The notes beneath the pieces are model-generated. The model was not told where the DNA came from, made no database searches, and saw only the letters and a program-made list of their open reading frames with translations. From Planococcus citri (Eukaryota; Arthropoda; Insecta; Hemiptera; Pseudococcidae), in contig NC_088677.1 in NCBI RefSeq assembly GCF_950023065.1, positions 75,665,469 through 75,729,468 of the forward strand: a stretch of 64,000 nt of DNA, read 5' to 3'. A program made the translations under genes and the position numbers. How positions within the stretch are numbered: the stretch's first letter is position 1; the number at the start of each line of letters is the position of its first letter. Shown piece by piece: positions 1 to 11,400 of this stretch.

Positions 1-214
1 TTGATCTGTTTCCTGTTTCAAAACTTCAATGTTACATAGATCCTCCAAAACTGGAGGTAGGCCAATCCCAAAAATTGCAATTATCAGCTGAAAAAAAATG
101 CACTACAATTTCTCCTCAAAGTCGAATTTTTCATTTTGACAAATTTTCATTTTTTGCTCAATTGCTCATTTGGTACACTTTAGGCTCCCGTAGTTTCTTC
201 TCATGAATAGATAG

Positions 215-652
215 AGGGACTTACAATTAGCCTCGACGAGAGCTACAAGATGGTACTACTCCCGTATAAATCCCTCATGTCACCTCTCTACCTGGCAGGT
301 TAAGGATGTTTTCACTCTAGTTGACGCAGAGCCTGTTACCTTAAATTTACTTCTTAAAACTGGAATTTTTTCATCCAAAGGAACTCGTACGACTCTTCCA
401 TGTGTTAGATGTTCTTACCGCAGAAACGTAATATTGCTGGCGAAAAGTTACAGAAAAAAAGCATTTTCCCAACCGCAATGGGATATATACGTATTGGAAT
501 TGGATATGGATGTTGAAGGAAACACGGCGGCGGCGTTTGTAGGCATTATTAAAAATGTGGATATAGAAGAAGACGTCAAGCCAGAGGACAGAAAAGTGGA
601 AGATGTAGTAAATTACGATACTAAAGAAGTGTTGACGACAGGAAGTTCCTAG
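215..652 (+). CDS. 3'-terminal exon(s) of an unrecognised gene
   Basis: A frame is open from 215 to a TAG at 650-652, much longer than expected in this AT-rich DNA, and a poly(A) signal follows 88 bp later. Several acceptor-like sites lie in the frame. The best is a pyrimidine-rich tract ending in CAG at 296-298, which would give a 117-residue tail beginning VKDVFTLVDAEP; a later AG at 422-423 is also possible. The C-terminus is acidic (ELDMDVEG, then a stretch rich in D, E and V, ending LTTGSS). There is no membrane segment in the tail and I do not recognise the family. Earlier exons would lie to the left of the window. The exact exon start is uncertain. Confidence 0.45.
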   Translation, partial: RDLQLASTRATRWYYSRINPSCHLSTWQVKDVFTLVDAEPVTLNLLLKTGIFSSKGTRTTLPCVRCSYRRNVILLAKSYRKKAFSQPQWDIYVLELDMDVEGNTAAAFVGIIKNVDIEEDVKPEDRKVEDVVNYDTKEVLTTGSS

Positions 653-740
653 GTCGGCTAATGCGTCTGGCCTGTCCATTTTATTGGAGATTTATGTACC
701 TATACCTGCATTTAATTTCACCCTTTGTAATACATGATTG

Positions 741-746
741 AATAAA
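741..746 (+). terminator. poly(A) signal AATAAA
   Basis: A canonical AATAAA lies 88 bp after the stop codon at 652. It is consistent with the end of the plus-strand transcript of the first gene. Confidence 0.45.
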
Positions 747-1496
747 TTTCGAATGTGTATACAAATCATTGGAGTTTATTTCAAAGTTTTTTTCATCTGT
801 TTTGGATGAAATCTGCATCAATCGATTTAACAACATTTCGATTTTCTATCACAATTTATTCGTAACTTTTTCGCAAGGTTTGCAAAAAGAAACCAAAATC
901 TGGAAAATTGAGTTCAGATTTTGAAATATTGCTTGGTGGCTTGCTTTTGCATGGTTTTTCGATGTTTTTCAATCTGGATTGCTTTTATTTGACTCGTATC
1001 ATCTCCACTTTCAAGTCCAATGGCAAATTACACTGCAAGTGAATGAACGATTTATACATCGCAAACCTGATTTTCGTCAGTTTTTGGCTGTTTCAAAGAT
1101 TGTTAGGTAGTGCTGTGTTATTGGGACTTTGGGCTATGATTATAGAACACTTTTTATAAAACACAATGTCGCAGCAGTTGCGATGAAATGATGAAATGTT
1201 GTTATTTCGTTGCGCTTATTTTTGGTACACACGAATTACTTGTGTTTGTAGCTTATTAGCTTAGAAGCTAGCTTGGCAAATGCATCTACACATTCATATT
1301 AAATATTTCGGAATCCCTCCTCAGCAATTACCTGGTCTTATGTTTACTTTAACTCCCAAACTTGTATGTACCTATACTCTTCTATTATGAACTGACATCA
1401 TTAGGCAAGTTTGTACAAATATATAGGTAATGTTTAGTTGATGAGATTTACCTAAAAAATAAAAAGAGAATTGAATTCTTCAATCAAAGTGAAGTA
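747..1496. other. Intergenic, no gene seen
   Basis: AT-rich unique-looking sequence with no long open frame and no clear repeat structure. Confidence 0.5.
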
Positions 1497-1510
1497 GTTG
1501 CCATAGTAAC
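1497..1510 (+). promoter_or_regulatory. RFX X-box (GTTGCCATAGTAAC)
   Basis: The 14-mer GTTGCCATAGTAAC is a full match to the RFX/DAF-19 X-box (two inverted half-sites GTTNCC and RGNAAC around AT). It lies 47-60 bp upstream of a candidate ATG at 1557, the usual position for X-boxes of ciliary genes in flies and nematodes. The match is direct. The regulatory role is inferred. Confidence 0.5.
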
Positions 1511-1539
1511 GTTTGTCATTAACGTGTGTCGTCTCACAA

Positions 1540-1545
1540 TCAGTT
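1540..1545 (+). promoter_or_regulatory. Initiator-like TCAGTT
   Basis: TCAGTT matches the arthropod initiator TCAGTY, with the A at 1542, 15 bp before the candidate ATG and about 30 bp after the X-box. No TATA box is seen upstream. Confidence 0.3.
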
Positions 1546-1556
1546 CCATAGAGACC

Positions 1557-2045
1557 ATGCGTAAGTCCAGAAGTGGCTCGCATAAGAGGACTGATTAAGT
1601 GAATACTAGATAGGTACTTAGTTACCTACCTGCCTTTACTTGATAAGTTTTAATTTGATATTATGTAAAATTATTTTTTTATACTCAAGTATTGAGATCC
1701 TTATCTAGCAGTAGCCACCCATAAGACTGTTGTACGACAGACAAATGTTGAATTTGAGTATAGTACGAGTATTTTACTCGTAGATTACCTCCTGGAATTA
1801 TGAAATTATTACGAATTATCACCAATACGAATAACCACGAAAACACAACAAATAAGTTATTCAATTAGTTGGAATGAAAAATTACATTCTTTAAATCGGT
1901 TTGATGATTATTAAGTAGCTCGTCAGCTTATTATAAATTAATTTATAACATCTAAAATTGTTTTTTTGTTTGTCTTTTTGCAGTTACTTGCGCCAGTTTT
2001 CTTCATTTTTCTTGCTTGGGAAGGTAGTAGCGAAATACTAGTCAG
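1557..2045 (+). CDS. Candidate first exons of a possibly ciliary gene
   Basis: Exon 1 would supply ATGC (1557-1560) and is followed by the donor GTAAGT. A pyrimidine-rich tract then ends in CAG at 1981-1983, with a second CAG at 1994-1996, and the block ends at 2045 before the donor GTGAGT. Using the second AG, the joined frame reads MLFFIFLAWEGSSEILV and stays open, giving a short hydrophobic N-terminus like a signal peptide or anchor. Using the first AG the frame hits TAG within 16 codons. The exon ends in phase 2, so it must continue downstream, but I could not find exon 3 in the following AT-rich DNA. Evidence is splice signals, phase and the X-box only; no protein family is recognised. 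Confidence 0.35.
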
Positions 2046-5000
2046 GTGAGTAATTTTGATACTTTAAGGTGTATTATTTTTGTGTAAGTACCAAAAGCAA
2101 AAATTATTTTATTTTGCAATCAGTGAATAGCTGATGATTTAGTGTAAATTGACGAAATGAGATGTCTTCTGTCAGCATGATTCAAGCGCTACTTTAAATG
2201 CCCGGACCATTCAAAATTTTTAGTAGAATTTCCATAATTTTACCATTTTTTTCTGAATTATTGTTAAAAATTTTTCCAATATTTTGCCTCATTTTTTGGC
2301 CAAATTTTTGTAAAAAAAAAAAAGTTGGCTATTATCACTAACGAACACGGTCTCACACCTTTGCACCAAGATAAAATTACGTTTGCGAATTTGTACTGAG
2401 CAAAAAAATGTCAAATACTTTTTTGGTACTCATTTTCTGTTCACTCAAGTGTCCATTGATGTCCAAAATTTCATTATCAATCCGAAAATGTTTTCAAGTC
2501 ACTCATTTTTACTCAAAATGCACTTCACATTAGAACACACAATTTTATACACTTGAAAATGATTTTGACCCCAGCCTCAAACCAATTTTTCTGAACTCGT
2601 CAAGTAGCCCCTCGTTTCCCAAATTTTTATATTTTTACCGAATATTTTTTCAAAAGATTTCCAGCATCTGTTCAAAATTTTTTGCATCAGTCATTTTACT
2701 TTTCGAACTAAGAATTTTTCAAAACTTGTTCTCGCTTCGTTCGGCGAGCATGAATTCTACAGTGCAATTTTTCAAAAATTTTCAAGTATGAAAAATCAAC
2801 TTCAGAAATTCAAGAAATACTAATAAGTATACACTTGACCAAATCAATGTCTACAGGGTTGGTACCGGTGCTAAAAAGTGCAAATTGACGAAAAAAAGGG
2901 TGCAAAATTTCATTCAAAAATACCAAATGTCACAAAATTTTGACTATGAAACTTCATATACCAAAAATTATTTTTTTGTACCTCACAAATTGTAAATTTT
3001 CTGTAGCTTTTCGAAAATGTTCTTTTCTCTTTTTGAATTTGATTTTCAAAAGCCAAAGGCTGAAAAAACCACGAAAAATATAACACAAAAAAATTGTGAA
3101 TTGTTGATTTTGGACTTCAGTGCCAACTTTTGCAAATAAAACAGTTCAAATTATTTTTTGTCAAGCATAAAAGCATCATTTTTAAACATATAAAATTATT
3201 CAACATGTTTTTTTTCAACTCCCCCTACCAAAATTTGTTCGAACCACATCTGAATAATTGGCAAGAAAAATACTGGAGGGGAGTCTGGGGTGAACAATTG
3301 GGAAAATCTATCGAAAAAATAGGAAAAATTTCAGTCTCCTCTCTCTCCCCCCCCCCTCCAATACATCACTTCGTCAGGTTTCTGATTTTTGAGTCACCAC
3401 TCATTTTGGACATAGAAGAAATTGACAAAACATTGTTTTTTTTTCAAGAATGACCCTTCTTGAGAAACTCTGACTCAGCCCGCTGAAGTTCTGAGCGACT
3501 GAGAAGCTCAAAATTAATCTGGGTAATTTCCCACTCTGAGTAAATTTCCTCGCCAATTCTTGCTGAAATCCTGAATTAAGTTTTATTTGAATAAAAAAAT
3601 TTACACATTTTGCAATAAAAATCCCTTAAAAATTGGCTGTTTGAAACTTGATCTCGATATCTGACCACAAAAATTGATATTTCATTGCATAAGTACTTGA
3701 TGACTCTAGGAACTTGGATTTCCTTTTTGTCGTTTGTGTTTTTGCGAATAAAAATGTGTAAATCGAATGCGCAAACCTGTGGGTATTTGTTGAAAAAATC
3801 GTACCAATTTTGCAATTTTTAAACGATAATCTCTTACATACGTATATCACGAGATAAGTATCATACCTAATAATTGGAACTCCTACGGTCACGTTATTAA
3901 TAACCTGTACATTGTAGGTATCTACACTGTACTGAGGAAATCACTCCATCTACTCGTATCCACAGCTGTCATCGACCAATCACCAAAAACTTCATAACAA
4001 GCGCTTTAGCCATAAACAAATTACAAATCAGCGTACCTACCGATTAAAACGAACAACAATGTTCACAACCTCTGCAGTTCAACCACATCAATCTCTTTTT
4101 AGCAAACTTGACAGTGACTCGGGATTAATCGTCATTTATTTTAAAAAAAATTGATTATTTTCGTGCAAAATCTAGTAAAATGAAAAATAAATAAAGATAC
4201 ACCGTGTAATTACGATCCCGATATACATGTAAATAGGTCACGTACAATAATTAACAGAACAGTTTATTCGATAATTCAGGTCGGATAGATTCACGTTTTT
4301 CAAAACCCTTCTCTCTTCTCGCTCTTCTGCTGGTTCATTTAGAGAATCCGAGTATAAGACATTTTAATTTAGGCAATTATAACTGTACCTATGTACCCTT
4401 GCAAGTATAAATGATTTGGAAAATGTTAATTGTTATCATATCCTTGATGTGGCGTTGAAAAGTTTGCTTATACACCTTACAGATTCGATGGGAATGATAA
4501 CTTTGTTGTGTGTAGCTTTACAAATGTATAAATTTGGGTTCAGAGAATCGAACAGAACTGATTATGTAGCAAATTCGACGCCAACGAGATAAATATTATG
4601 TAATTTGGCTGACGAGTGTGTATCGTGCGAATAATATTATGCTGGATTGTGGTACTGCAAGAGAGGGGGTGAGGAGAGGCAGTGGGTACTTGAAGAGCAT
4701 ATATGCATGTGTAAGAATTCGTGTATTTGATTTTTAAATATGTATGTATACGAGTAGTTTGTAGAGGATTCTGGTGCTAGATAGATAGATATGTCAGATA
4801 TGCATCTATAGTGGGCACAAAAAGTATTTACACATTGCATCAAAAATCTCGACTATTTTTTCAAACCGACGTTATGGACTTCGTACTCGGACTTACAAAG
4901 AACCTTTCGAGGTTTAAAGAAACCCGAAATTTTTGGAAAGAGCTTGGTCTGAAACCTCCATAACCGAAATTTTAGCTACCTTAATTGACTTTTCAATTTT

Positions 5001-5240
5001 TGGCGAATTTTTTGAAAATTTCCAAAATGGACCATTTTTGGAAATGTGTGATTTTTTGATAAAATGTATTTTTTTTAATCGAGTAAAATCAACCCTGAAA
5101 CTAATTATTATCGACTCCCTTGAACAGAATTCCATCATTTTCGATCACCCTGTAGCCTCTAGCACAATTTTTGTTTTCTCCAGAATTTTAAAATTTCTCC
5201 ACAAAGCGTGGAATTCAATTTTGAAGCTAAGCATAAAGTT
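2046..5240. other. AT-rich DNA, no exon recognised
   Basis: The sequence holds short A/T runs and many taggtacctac-type words. No frame shows coding character and I saw no clear repeat array. It could be an intron of the candidate gene starting at 1557. Confidence 0.4.
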
Positions 5241-5940
5241 GTGGCTAATTCTCGACCTGCTTAAAAAAGCAAAAAAAAAAAATTCGCTTTTTTGACCAAA
5301 ATTGCGAAAAAGTTTAATTTTTTGCCAATAATTCCCAAGAAAATTTCAAAGTTTTCATTCTTGCCAATAATTGTCAAAAAATCTCGCTTAGTCAAAAACT
5401 TTGACAAAAATTGTCGTTTTTTCAGAAAAATGGATAATTCTTGTCTTTTTGCAGAAAATTCTGAAAAGACAATGTTCAGAATAATTCTCACCTTTTCGAC
5501 CAAAATTGTGAAAAGTACTTGTAAATTTTGCCAATAATTGCCTTGAAGTCTTGCTTCTTGCTAAAATTGACAAAATGTTGCTTTTTGCCAAAAATTGACA
5601 AAAAAACTCTCGCTTTATATCGGAGTTGCCAAAGAATTTCCCTATTTTCCAAAGATTCCAAAAATTCTCACTTATTTTATAGAAAAAATTGTTCAAAAGT
5701 CAAGTTTTTTACCAGAAATTACTAATAAAGTCTTTCTTATTGCTATATAAAATTATTGAAGTCTTGATTTTCGATAAAAAGTCTCACTTTTTCAAAAACG
5801 ACCGAAATTTTCGCTTCTTAGCAATATGGCCAAAAATGGTAATCTTATCTGCAGAAAATTCCAAAAAGTCTCTCTTTTTCAAAAACTGTTCAAAATTATC
5901 ATTTTTTTTTTTTGACAGCAACTGAGAAAACTATTATCTT
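5240..5940. repeat. Degenerate minisatellite (gccaaaaattgac family)
   Basis: The block is built from loosely repeated units of about 30-45 bp around the words ttttgccaaaaattgac and aaaaagtctcgcttttt. Frames stay open on both strands only because the unit is poor in stop codons, so no gene is called. Related blocks occur at 9.6, 13.4, 16.2, 20.4 and 62.6 kb. Confidence 0.6.
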
Positions 5941-6866
5941 TTGACCCCTAGTTACCTAACTAAAGGTTCTGCTTTTTTCCAAAAATAGACAAAATTCATG
6001 TTTTTTCAAAAATTAAAAAAATCCCCCTTTTTAGAAAAATTGCTTATGATTAGGCCTATTGTCACTTTTAGCAGAAAATTTCAAAATACCGTAACCCAGT
6101 TGACCAAATGCTAGCAAATTTTGTGCTAGCGTAAATGGTGCCGGAATTTGAGACACTTTTTTAAAAAAATGCTAGCAAATCAGTTGCGATTAGGTCACAT
6201 TAGAGTAGCAGAATTGCGCACAAATAGCTAGCACGTAGCTGGCACAAAGCTAGCAAAAAGCTAGCATTTTGTTGGCACTTTGCTCTGCATTCTGCTACGT
6301 ACATGCGACTAAATCGCGACTGATTTGCTAGCAATTTTTGCAAAAAGTGTCTCATATTCCGGCACCATTTACGCTAGCGCAAATTATGCTAGCAAGAAGC
6401 TAGCATTTTGCTAGCGTAGAAAAACTTTGATCAGTAAAATAATTACTATTAGTTAATTTTTAAAAATTCTGGGTGTTTACCTTTAACAGGTGGTAGTTTT
6501 CCAGGAAATTCCAAAAATTAGGCGACTGTCCCAGCTCAGAGCTAGCATAACGCTAGCATCTTGGGACAGTATAAGAAGAGTGATGTCACTCTTCTTACTT
6601 TTCAACAAGATACCACCTTGAGCTTATATTCAACTTGATGACACACTTTATCTAAGAGTAGCAAACTATACCATGAGAGAGATCGACGCTAGCAATTCGC
6701 TAGCATTATGCTAGCGCTTAGGTTGAAAAATCTCTTTATTAAATAAAAAATGACGTTTTTTTTGAAATAGAAAAATTGTCAAAATTTAAAATTTGAAAAT
6801 GAAGTATCAAACAAACCATCAAAATTAAAAATTTCAAAAACATTTGAACAACATTTTAGTCCACGG

Positions 6867-7926
6867 CAATGGGAGTAATTGCACCCCCGCCGATCCTCCG
6901 GGACAACTTTTTCCTTAAAGCGGACATCCTAAGGAACATTTTAAAGCAAACTTGCTGAAAAAAATTGGCCTTACTTACAAAATGGCGGCCATTTTGATTG
7001 AAAGGTCAGCCGAAATCGCAGATTTTGCGTTTCAACATACTCGTAGGACGTGCACGAAAATTTTCAAACCTCACAAACGTAGATCGAAAGATCATGCAAA
7101 AATTCATCACCTGTCAAAATTTCAAGTGGTAAAGTACCTTTTTCGATTTTTGGTGAATTTTCAAAAATCAAATTTTGGCCAAAATGTGAGAAAAAATCAA
7201 AATTTTACCAAATTGACCAAGAAACCTGAAATTTGGGATATACCCTATTTTCGACATGCCAAATCGATGGGAAACGGTTTCAACTTGTTTTGAGCAGTTC
7301 TGGAGCCTCCATCAGATTTTTGAAACTCAAATTGAAGTTGTAAAGCTCAAATTTATTCTGAAAACTAATTTCAATACGCTACGAAGTACTGCAGGTGAAT
7401 TTCAAGTCGTTTTAGAGCCTCCAGCGACTCTTTGAAAATTCCTGAAGCCTCCAGCAGATTTTTGAAACTTTAAATTTTCACAAAATTTCATCAAACTGAG
7501 ATGGAGAGTCGAAATTCATTCTGCAAACTAATTTTAATACGCTACGAAGTCGACTGCTTGTGGATTTCAAGTCGTTTTGGAGCCTCCAGCGACTTTTCGA
7601 AGGTTGTATGGCGTGTTTTGGAAAATTGGAATTTCCTTAAAGTAGCTGGAAGCTTCAAAACCATTTGAAACCTGCGAAGTAAATTTCAGCTTGCCAACTC
7701 CAATTGATAAATTAATGTTGTGGGAATTTAAAGTTTCAAAAGCCTACTGGAGGCTCTAAAATGACTTGAACCCACCTGAAGTCGTCTTCAGAGGGTGTTA
7801 AAATTGGAGTGTAGAGTAAATTACAGCTTTCCATGTCCATTTGATGAAATTTTGTTGTCCCCTTTAAGAAAAAAGTTGCCCCGGAAGATCGGCGGGGGGG
7901 GGGGGGGGGTGCAATTACTCCTATTG
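6867..7926. mobile_element. Nested element F, ~60-bp terminal inverted repeats
   Basis: CAATGGGAGTAATTGCACCC at the left end is matched inverted at the right end (...TGCAATTACTCCTATTG). Similarity continues for about 60 bp through the GCCGATC, CCGGG and CAACTTTTT words. The interior holds diverged tandem copies of a unit with words such as agcctccagcgactttt and aatttcaagtcgtttt (7300-7620). It lies inside element E and is non-coding. Confidence 0.55.
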
Positions 7927-8104
7927 TCATATGCAGGAATATTTTTAATGATTTTTGTATGCGCGCTGAGGGATGTAAAAGATACCTGCTCGCATTTTGC
8001 TACAATAAATAACGCAGAAAAAGGTTTATTGGTGAGAAATGCGTATAAGATCTGGTAGCACGTTCCTATCATTTGACTACAAAAAAAACGCCAAGTCACC
8101 AGAT

Positions 8105-8680
8105 GCAGAAACTAGAGATATGCTTACATTTTTCTAGAGCCAGATGGCTAAGTAAATGCTAGCTCAGAGATGCAAGAATATTACCTGAAGTTTCCTATCA
8201 TCTGTGAGCAGGTACAATGGTACATATTAGTCAGTGATACGCTGGCATTAAGCGAGCAGGTATAGAGTGAGGCAAAAGCTAGCTGAGATATGCGAGAATA
8301 TTGCTTGAACTTTCTTGGCATAGAATTGCAAGCAAATATCCATCAGTAATACGCTAGCATCAGGCGAGCATGTATGAAGTGAAGTAAAAGCTAGCTGAGA
8401 TATGCGAGAAAATTGCTTGAACTGTCCTAGCATAGAATTGCGAGCAAGTATCCGCCAGTAATACGCTAGCATAAGGCGAGCAAGTTAAAGTGAAGTAAAA
8501 GCTAGCTGAGAGTCGCTGGAAAACAGCTCGAAAATTGCTAGAATTGAATTTGCTAGCGAAAAACTGCAAGAAAATCGCTTACTTTTAGCGAGACAATTAT
8601 TGCTGGCCACAAAAAGCGAGTAAATTGCTAGCAACTTATCAAAACGCGAATAAAACGCTAGCTTTTTGCTAGCATGTGGT
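8105..8680. repeat. ~120-bp tandem repeat inside element E
   Basis: Three to four units share the order aaaagctagctgagatatgcgagaatattgcttgaac, then cctagcatagaattgcgagcaa, then taatacgctagcatcaggcgagcatg, at a spacing of about 120 bp. The repeats explain the open frames seen on the minus strand here. Confidence 0.55.
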
Positions 8681-9639
8681 CAACTGGGAAACTGGGGTAA
8701 CATTGAAGGATTTTTCAGAATTTTTCATGTTTAAAGGTATGAATGGCGGAAGTAAGGGAAATGTGTGTGGTGCTTTTGATAAAGCTATGTCAGCACTACG
8801 TTTTGGCGTTTACAGAAGTTGTCTACCTTTTTCCTGTCAGGCGCAAAAGCCAAAAGAAGTGCCCTTCAAAGTTACCCAGCGTTTGGGGTAACTTTGAAGG
8901 CCCCTTGAAATGTGCTTCACTCAAGGTCAAAAATTATCGAAAACATGAATATTCACTTCTTGGTCACTTTATACGCGTCAAGCACCTACAAAATTATCCA
9001 TATTCACAATTGAATTTATGAAAGAGTGCTCCAAAATGATAATTTGAAATTTTTCTAGTTTTCAGGCGTTTTTCATGCATTTTGGCCAATTTGACCGAAT
9101 TTCATGATTTTTCAATGATTTTAGAACTGTTTTTCAAGTTTTCACATCATTTTTAACAAGTTTTCAAGCATTTTCATGCATTTTTGGTTAATTTTACTGA
9201 AATTTCATGATTTTTTTATAGCCTTCAAAGTTACCCCAGTTCGAATATCAGTTTTTTACACCTCAGGGAAGAACTTTGGCACATGAACAAATGCGCTAAT
9301 TTGTAGTCAGGAGGTGTACCAACACATCTATAATGTCACTTGACTCATTATTTGAAAATTCAAAATTCCAGACACCAAGCTTTTCACATTAATTAAAATT
9401 AATTAAAACACCACTTTTTTTCACTTGCTTTTTTATTGGTGTTGGTACCACTAGTTGAAAATGATAAAATAGGAAAAATAACTGCCAAAGTGTACTCTAT
9501 CCATTCCCGGTGTCAGAATTGCTCCATTCTTCATAGTTCCACCGCCATGGAGCATAACGTGATGAAAAACCACACCCTTCAATGTTACCCCGCGATTTCA
9601 ATGTTACCCCAGTTTACGGTATCCTAATTTTTATTAATT

Positions 9640-10640
9640 CGAAATCGAAACGTCCCAAATTCTTGCCTTTTCGACGTGAATTGAGAAAGAAACATATTTT
9701 TTTGCCAATAACTATACCTAATTGCCATAAAATCTTGATTCTTGCTGAAACTGACAGTTTTGGCAAAAATAGACACTTTTTGACAATTTTACCAAAAATG
9801 TACACTTCTTTGCAATTTTGCCAAAAATTGACATTTTTTGACAGTTTTGCCAAAAATTGACACTTTTCAACAGTAAGTAGGTATATTGCAAAAATTGACG
9901 CTTTTTGACAATTTTACCAAAAATGCACACTTCTTGACACTTTTGCCAAAAGTTGATACTTTTTGATAGATTTGCCAAAATTTCACACTTTTTGACAGTT
10001 TTGCCAAAAAAGTACACTTTTTGAATATTTTGCCAAAAATGTACACTTTTGACAGTTTTGCCAAGAAAATAGACACTTTTTGACAATTTTACCAAAAATT
10101 TTCACTTTTCCAACTTTTTGCAAAAAATTTACAAAAACTCGTATTTCTATCGAAGTTGTTGAAAAATGTCACCTTTTTTCTACCAGAAAAGTCTCCCTTT
10201 GTTTGAAACGATTTTCCAAAATTCCAGCTTTTTTTGCCGAAAATTACTAGCAAGTCTATTCATTTTTGAAAATTGTAGTTAAAAATCTTGTGTTTTGTCA
10301 AAAATTCTCTTTTTTTCAAAAATGACAGAAATTATGGAAAAAATCCCAAGAAGTCTCATACGAATTTTTCCAAAAAAAATTCAAAGAATTAAGTAAGAAG
10401 TAACCTCTTGTCTTGTCTTTTTTTTTTTGACAAAAATTGCTAAAACGTATCACTTTTTTGCCAACAGTTCCCAAAAGGTGCTGACTTCTGCTAAAATTCC
10501 CAATTTTTGCGAAAAGTTGGCTCTTTTGCCGCTGAAAAATTTACGAAAAATTTCGCTTTTTTTTACCAACAATGGGCTAAATTAGTTCACCTTTTTACAG
10601 TTTGAAACCATAAAACTTCAATTTGAAAGGCTCTGTTTTT
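9640..10640. repeat. Minisatellite, ~36-bp units
   Basis: The clearest part (9750-10110) repeats ttttgacaattttaccaaaaa and ttttgccaaaaattgacac at about 36-bp spacing for roughly ten copies. It degrades on both sides into looser versions. The reverse strand reads as repeated FGKIVKKC and FWQNCQK peptides, a simple consequence of the unit. Confidence 0.7.
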
Positions 10641-11400
10641 TCAGTCATTTTTCTTTATGTACATTAAAACTTTTTTTTTCATGTTTTGTCAGTTTTTTGA
10701 TTACTTTTTCGAGTTTTTTTGGTTACAAAGTTACTCTTTTTCGAAAAAATTGAGTACAAGTATTGAAATTGGGCAAAGGATCTGTGAATTGAGAATTGAA
10801 TTTCAAAATTGAAAGAGCTTCAAAAAAGGTTTTTTTCAAACTAGTTTTTAGCTCCTTCAGTTTCGATGGTTGGCAATTTGAATTTTCATGGCTTCAACAT
10901 GTTTAATTTTTCAGGAAATTATAAATTTTCAAAATGGAATATGGGAATAAGGCCCCGGCGAACCGAGGGCAACAGCTCCCCAAAATTCACAATTCTTCAT
11001 TTTTTCAGCACAAAATTTTTTAAAAATAACCTATTTTCAAAAAATTAGAAATTGTTTATCTATGAATTTTTGACGAAATATAATAATTAATAGGACTTTT
11101 AAAAATATTTTAGTGAAATTTGGACTTTCTGGCAGTTTATAGCTTATTGGAATGAAGAGATTTCATTTGGGGAAATTTCAAGTGAAACAAGATTATTTTT
11201 AACGCAAGAAGTCAGTTTTTCTACTCTTTTTATAATCCAATATTCAAGAAGTAAGAGTCAGGGAGGGGGGAGGTATTATCTCTAAATTTGAGCTCGTAAA
11301 GTGAATTTGAAAAAATTGCAATTTTGTTGATGACATGTGCCAATATTTCTATGCCTACTGTAGGTATAAAAAATGATGAAAAATAATGAAACAAACTAAC
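10641..11400. other. No gene seen; expected site of missing receptor exon
   Basis: AT-rich sequence. The last exon of the gustatory receptor at 11.4-12.5 kb should lie to the left on the minus strand. I did not find a TYLVILIQF-type terminal exon here. Confidence 0.4.

Larger units (their letters stand above)
6095..8688. mobile_element. GCTAGC-rich inverted-repeat element E
   Basis: The termini CCCAGTTGACC (from 6095) and GGTCAACTGGG (to 8688) are perfect inverted repeats and the element interrupts the terminal repeat of element D. The interior carries more than twenty copies of the palindromic hexamer GCTAGC, clustered at 6108-6420, 6540-6715 and 8150-8675, many in sub-palindromes. For example, 6160-6420 contains an imperfect hairpin around 6260. 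No coding frame was found. Confidence 0.6.
6086..9622. mobile_element. Inverted-repeat element D, split by element E
   Basis: The left end ATACCGTAA (6086-6094) plus AACTGGGGTAACATTG (8689-8704) is the reverse complement of the right end CAATGTTACCCCAGTTTACGGTAT (around 9599-9622, a 24-bp match). The left terminal repeat is interrupted exactly where element E sits. Internal copies of the TTACCCC/GGGGTAA motif occur at 8872-8900, 9222-9245 and 9576-9595. No transposase frame is seen, so it is non-autonomous. Confidence 0.6.

Noticed and set aside
9614..10095. Minus frames of 79 and 125 codons
   Set aside because: Repeated FGKIVKK-type peptides come from the 36-bp minisatellite.
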